Source of the DNA: Chthonomonadaceae bacterium
Lineage (GTDB): Bacteria; Armatimonadota; Chthonomonadetes; Chthonomonadales; Chthonomonadaceae
Reading direction: 5' to 3'
Length of the DNA stretch: 5,958 bases
Assembly (NCBI GenBank): GCA_025355115.1
Contig: JANXLO010000112.1
Span: 1-5,958, forward strand
In this document: positions 5,160 to 5,958 of the stretch, piece by piece
How positions within the stretch are numbered: the stretch's first letter is position 1
How the letters are laid out: every line of letters starts with the position of its first letter
Notes under the pieces: model-generated
The model's database searches: none
Told to the model about the DNA's origin: nothing
Seen by the model: only the letters and a program-made list of their open reading frames with translations
Translations under genes and position numbers: made by a program

Positions 5160-5958
5160 ATGCAGCAGTATCAGCATCTCATGAAGGAAGCGCAGTGGAT
5201 CGCGAATGCGGGCAAGGCCGCCATCATAATGGGGTTGGTCTTCGCAATCGCCTCCATGGTCGCATACATCATGGCTCTGAAGCGTCCATCCGACAAGCGG
5301 ATGAAGGCCATAGCCCGCTGTCTATATACTGCCACAGCGCTCAGCGTCCTCGCCACAATGGGAGTACTCGCATCGCGCGTATACTTCATGGATTTTCGGT
5401 TCGACTACGTGTTCAAGGAGACCGGACGCGATCTTATCAAGCCGGATTTCCTGCACCATTGGCTGCGCTTTGCCGCAACCTGGGCGGGGCAGGAAGGCAG
5501 CTTCCTGCTCTGGACATGCTGGGTCTGTCTGCTCGGCTTCCTCGTATTCGGGAAGGCCGGCAAATACGAAGCTCGAGTGATGCCGTTCTACATCTCCATC
5601 ATTGCGTTCCTTTGTGCAATTCTAATTCGTCAGACCCCCTTTCACCTCGTCCCGCTGCCCACCGCCGCTGATTTCGCGCTTAATCCTGCATGGCAGTATC
5701 CTCCAGCGGACGGCACGGGACTGAACGCCTCTCTGCAGAACTACTGGATGACGATTCATCCTCCGACTATCTTCTTTGGCTTCGCCTCACTGGCAGTTCC
5801 TTTCGCCTACGCGGTCGCCGCCCTAATCTGGAAAGACTACGACGGCTGGACGCCCCGCGTCATGCCTTACGCGCTGCTGACATGCGCTACACTCGGCATC
5901 GGCCTTTTCATGGGCGGCTACTGGGCGTACGAGACGCAGGGCTGGCACGGCTTCTGGG
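5160..5958 (+). CDS. ccmF: Heme lyase CcmF (partial, 3' end beyond right edge)
   Basis: CcmF is the large polytopic WWD-family protein that accepts heme from CcmE and takes part in its ligation to the CxxCH of apocytochrome c. 266 complete codons are visible of a protein usually about 630-700 residues long; the frame is open at the right edge. Seen motifs: FAATWAGQEGSFLLW (104-118), matching the CcmF WxxHEGS block but with Gln111 for the usual His; DGTGLNASLQNYW (184-196) and IHPPTIFFGF (199-208) with His200, a conserved CcmF block; and the start of the WWD motif, YWAYETQGWHGFW (254-266), cut by the window edge. Hydrophobic segments lie at about 20-40, 53-75, 113-131, 143-158, 203-223 and 236-253. 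The ATG at 5160 abuts the ccmE TAA, with AAGGA (5146-5150) 9 bases upstream; the in-frame ATG at 5181 is less well placed. Confidence 0.94.
   Translation, partial: MQQYQHLMKEAQWIANAGKAAIIMGLVFAIASMVAYIMALKRPSDKRMKAIARCLYTATALSVLATMGVLASRVYFMDFRFDYVFKETGRDLIKPDFLHHWLRFAATWAGQEGSFLLWTCWVCLLGFLVFGKAGKYEARVMPFYISIIAFLCAILIRQTPFHLVPLPTAADFALNPAWQYPPADGTGLNASLQNYWMTIHPPTIFFGFASLAVPFAYAVAALIWKDYDGWTPRVMPYALLTCATLGIGLFMGGYWAYETQGWHGFW

Noticed and set aside
5195..5671. Plus-strand 158-codon frame inside ccmF
   Set aside because: The ccmF frame carries the WAGQEGS, HPP and WWD blocks over the same bases; this frame encodes an Arg/His-rich sequence typical of an out-of-frame reading.

Overview
The window reads as bacterial chromosome of fairly high GC, with two gene groups transcribed away from each other from a shared intergenic region (about 2000-2390). 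The minus strand carries nusA (1999 down to 647) and, after an unusually wide gap, ylxR, which is cut by the left edge. The plus strand carries a tightly packed cytochrome c maturation (System I) cluster: ccmA, ccmB, ccmC, a 41-residue CcmD-like protein, ccmE and ccmF, the last cut by the right edge. I see no tRNA, rRNA, CRISPR array or mobile element.

The nusA-ylxR pair is part of the widespread rimP-nusA-ylxR-infB translation/transcription cluster, but here rimP is not upstream of nusA. nusA instead has its own good sigma70-type promoter, followed by a short hairpin in the leader. NusA has the core NTD-S1-KH1-KH2 architecture plus an acidic, probably disordered tail of about 96 residues. 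Between nusA and ylxR lie about 430 bases without a convincing gene. They hold a terminator-like hairpin and a weak promoter candidate, so ylxR may be transcribed separately.

The ccm genes start behind a perfect extended -10 box (2350-2358). They are joined by stop/start overlaps or gaps of at most 6 bases, so they are almost certainly one operon. CcmA (ATPase), CcmB (membrane permease), CcmC (WWD heme-handling protein) and the CcmD-like peptide would load heme onto the membrane-anchored chaperone CcmE. CcmF would then help ligate heme to apocytochrome c outside the membrane. The main point of interest is that CcmE carries a CxxxY heme-attachment motif (Cys118, Tyr122) in place of the usual histidine motif. 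This marks the cluster as the variant System I described from archaea, Desulfovibrio and some other bacteria, where CcmH is often missing. CcmF (Gln in the WxxHEGS-like motif) and CcmA (no canonical Q-loop Gln or switch His) also deviate from the enterobacterial forms.

Taxonomy cannot be fixed from this window. YlxR, a NusA without enterobacterial C-terminal AR repeats, and a variant System I argue against Gammaproteobacteria and suggest a less-studied lineage. An Armatimonadota- or Chloroflexota-like bacterium is a low-confidence guess.
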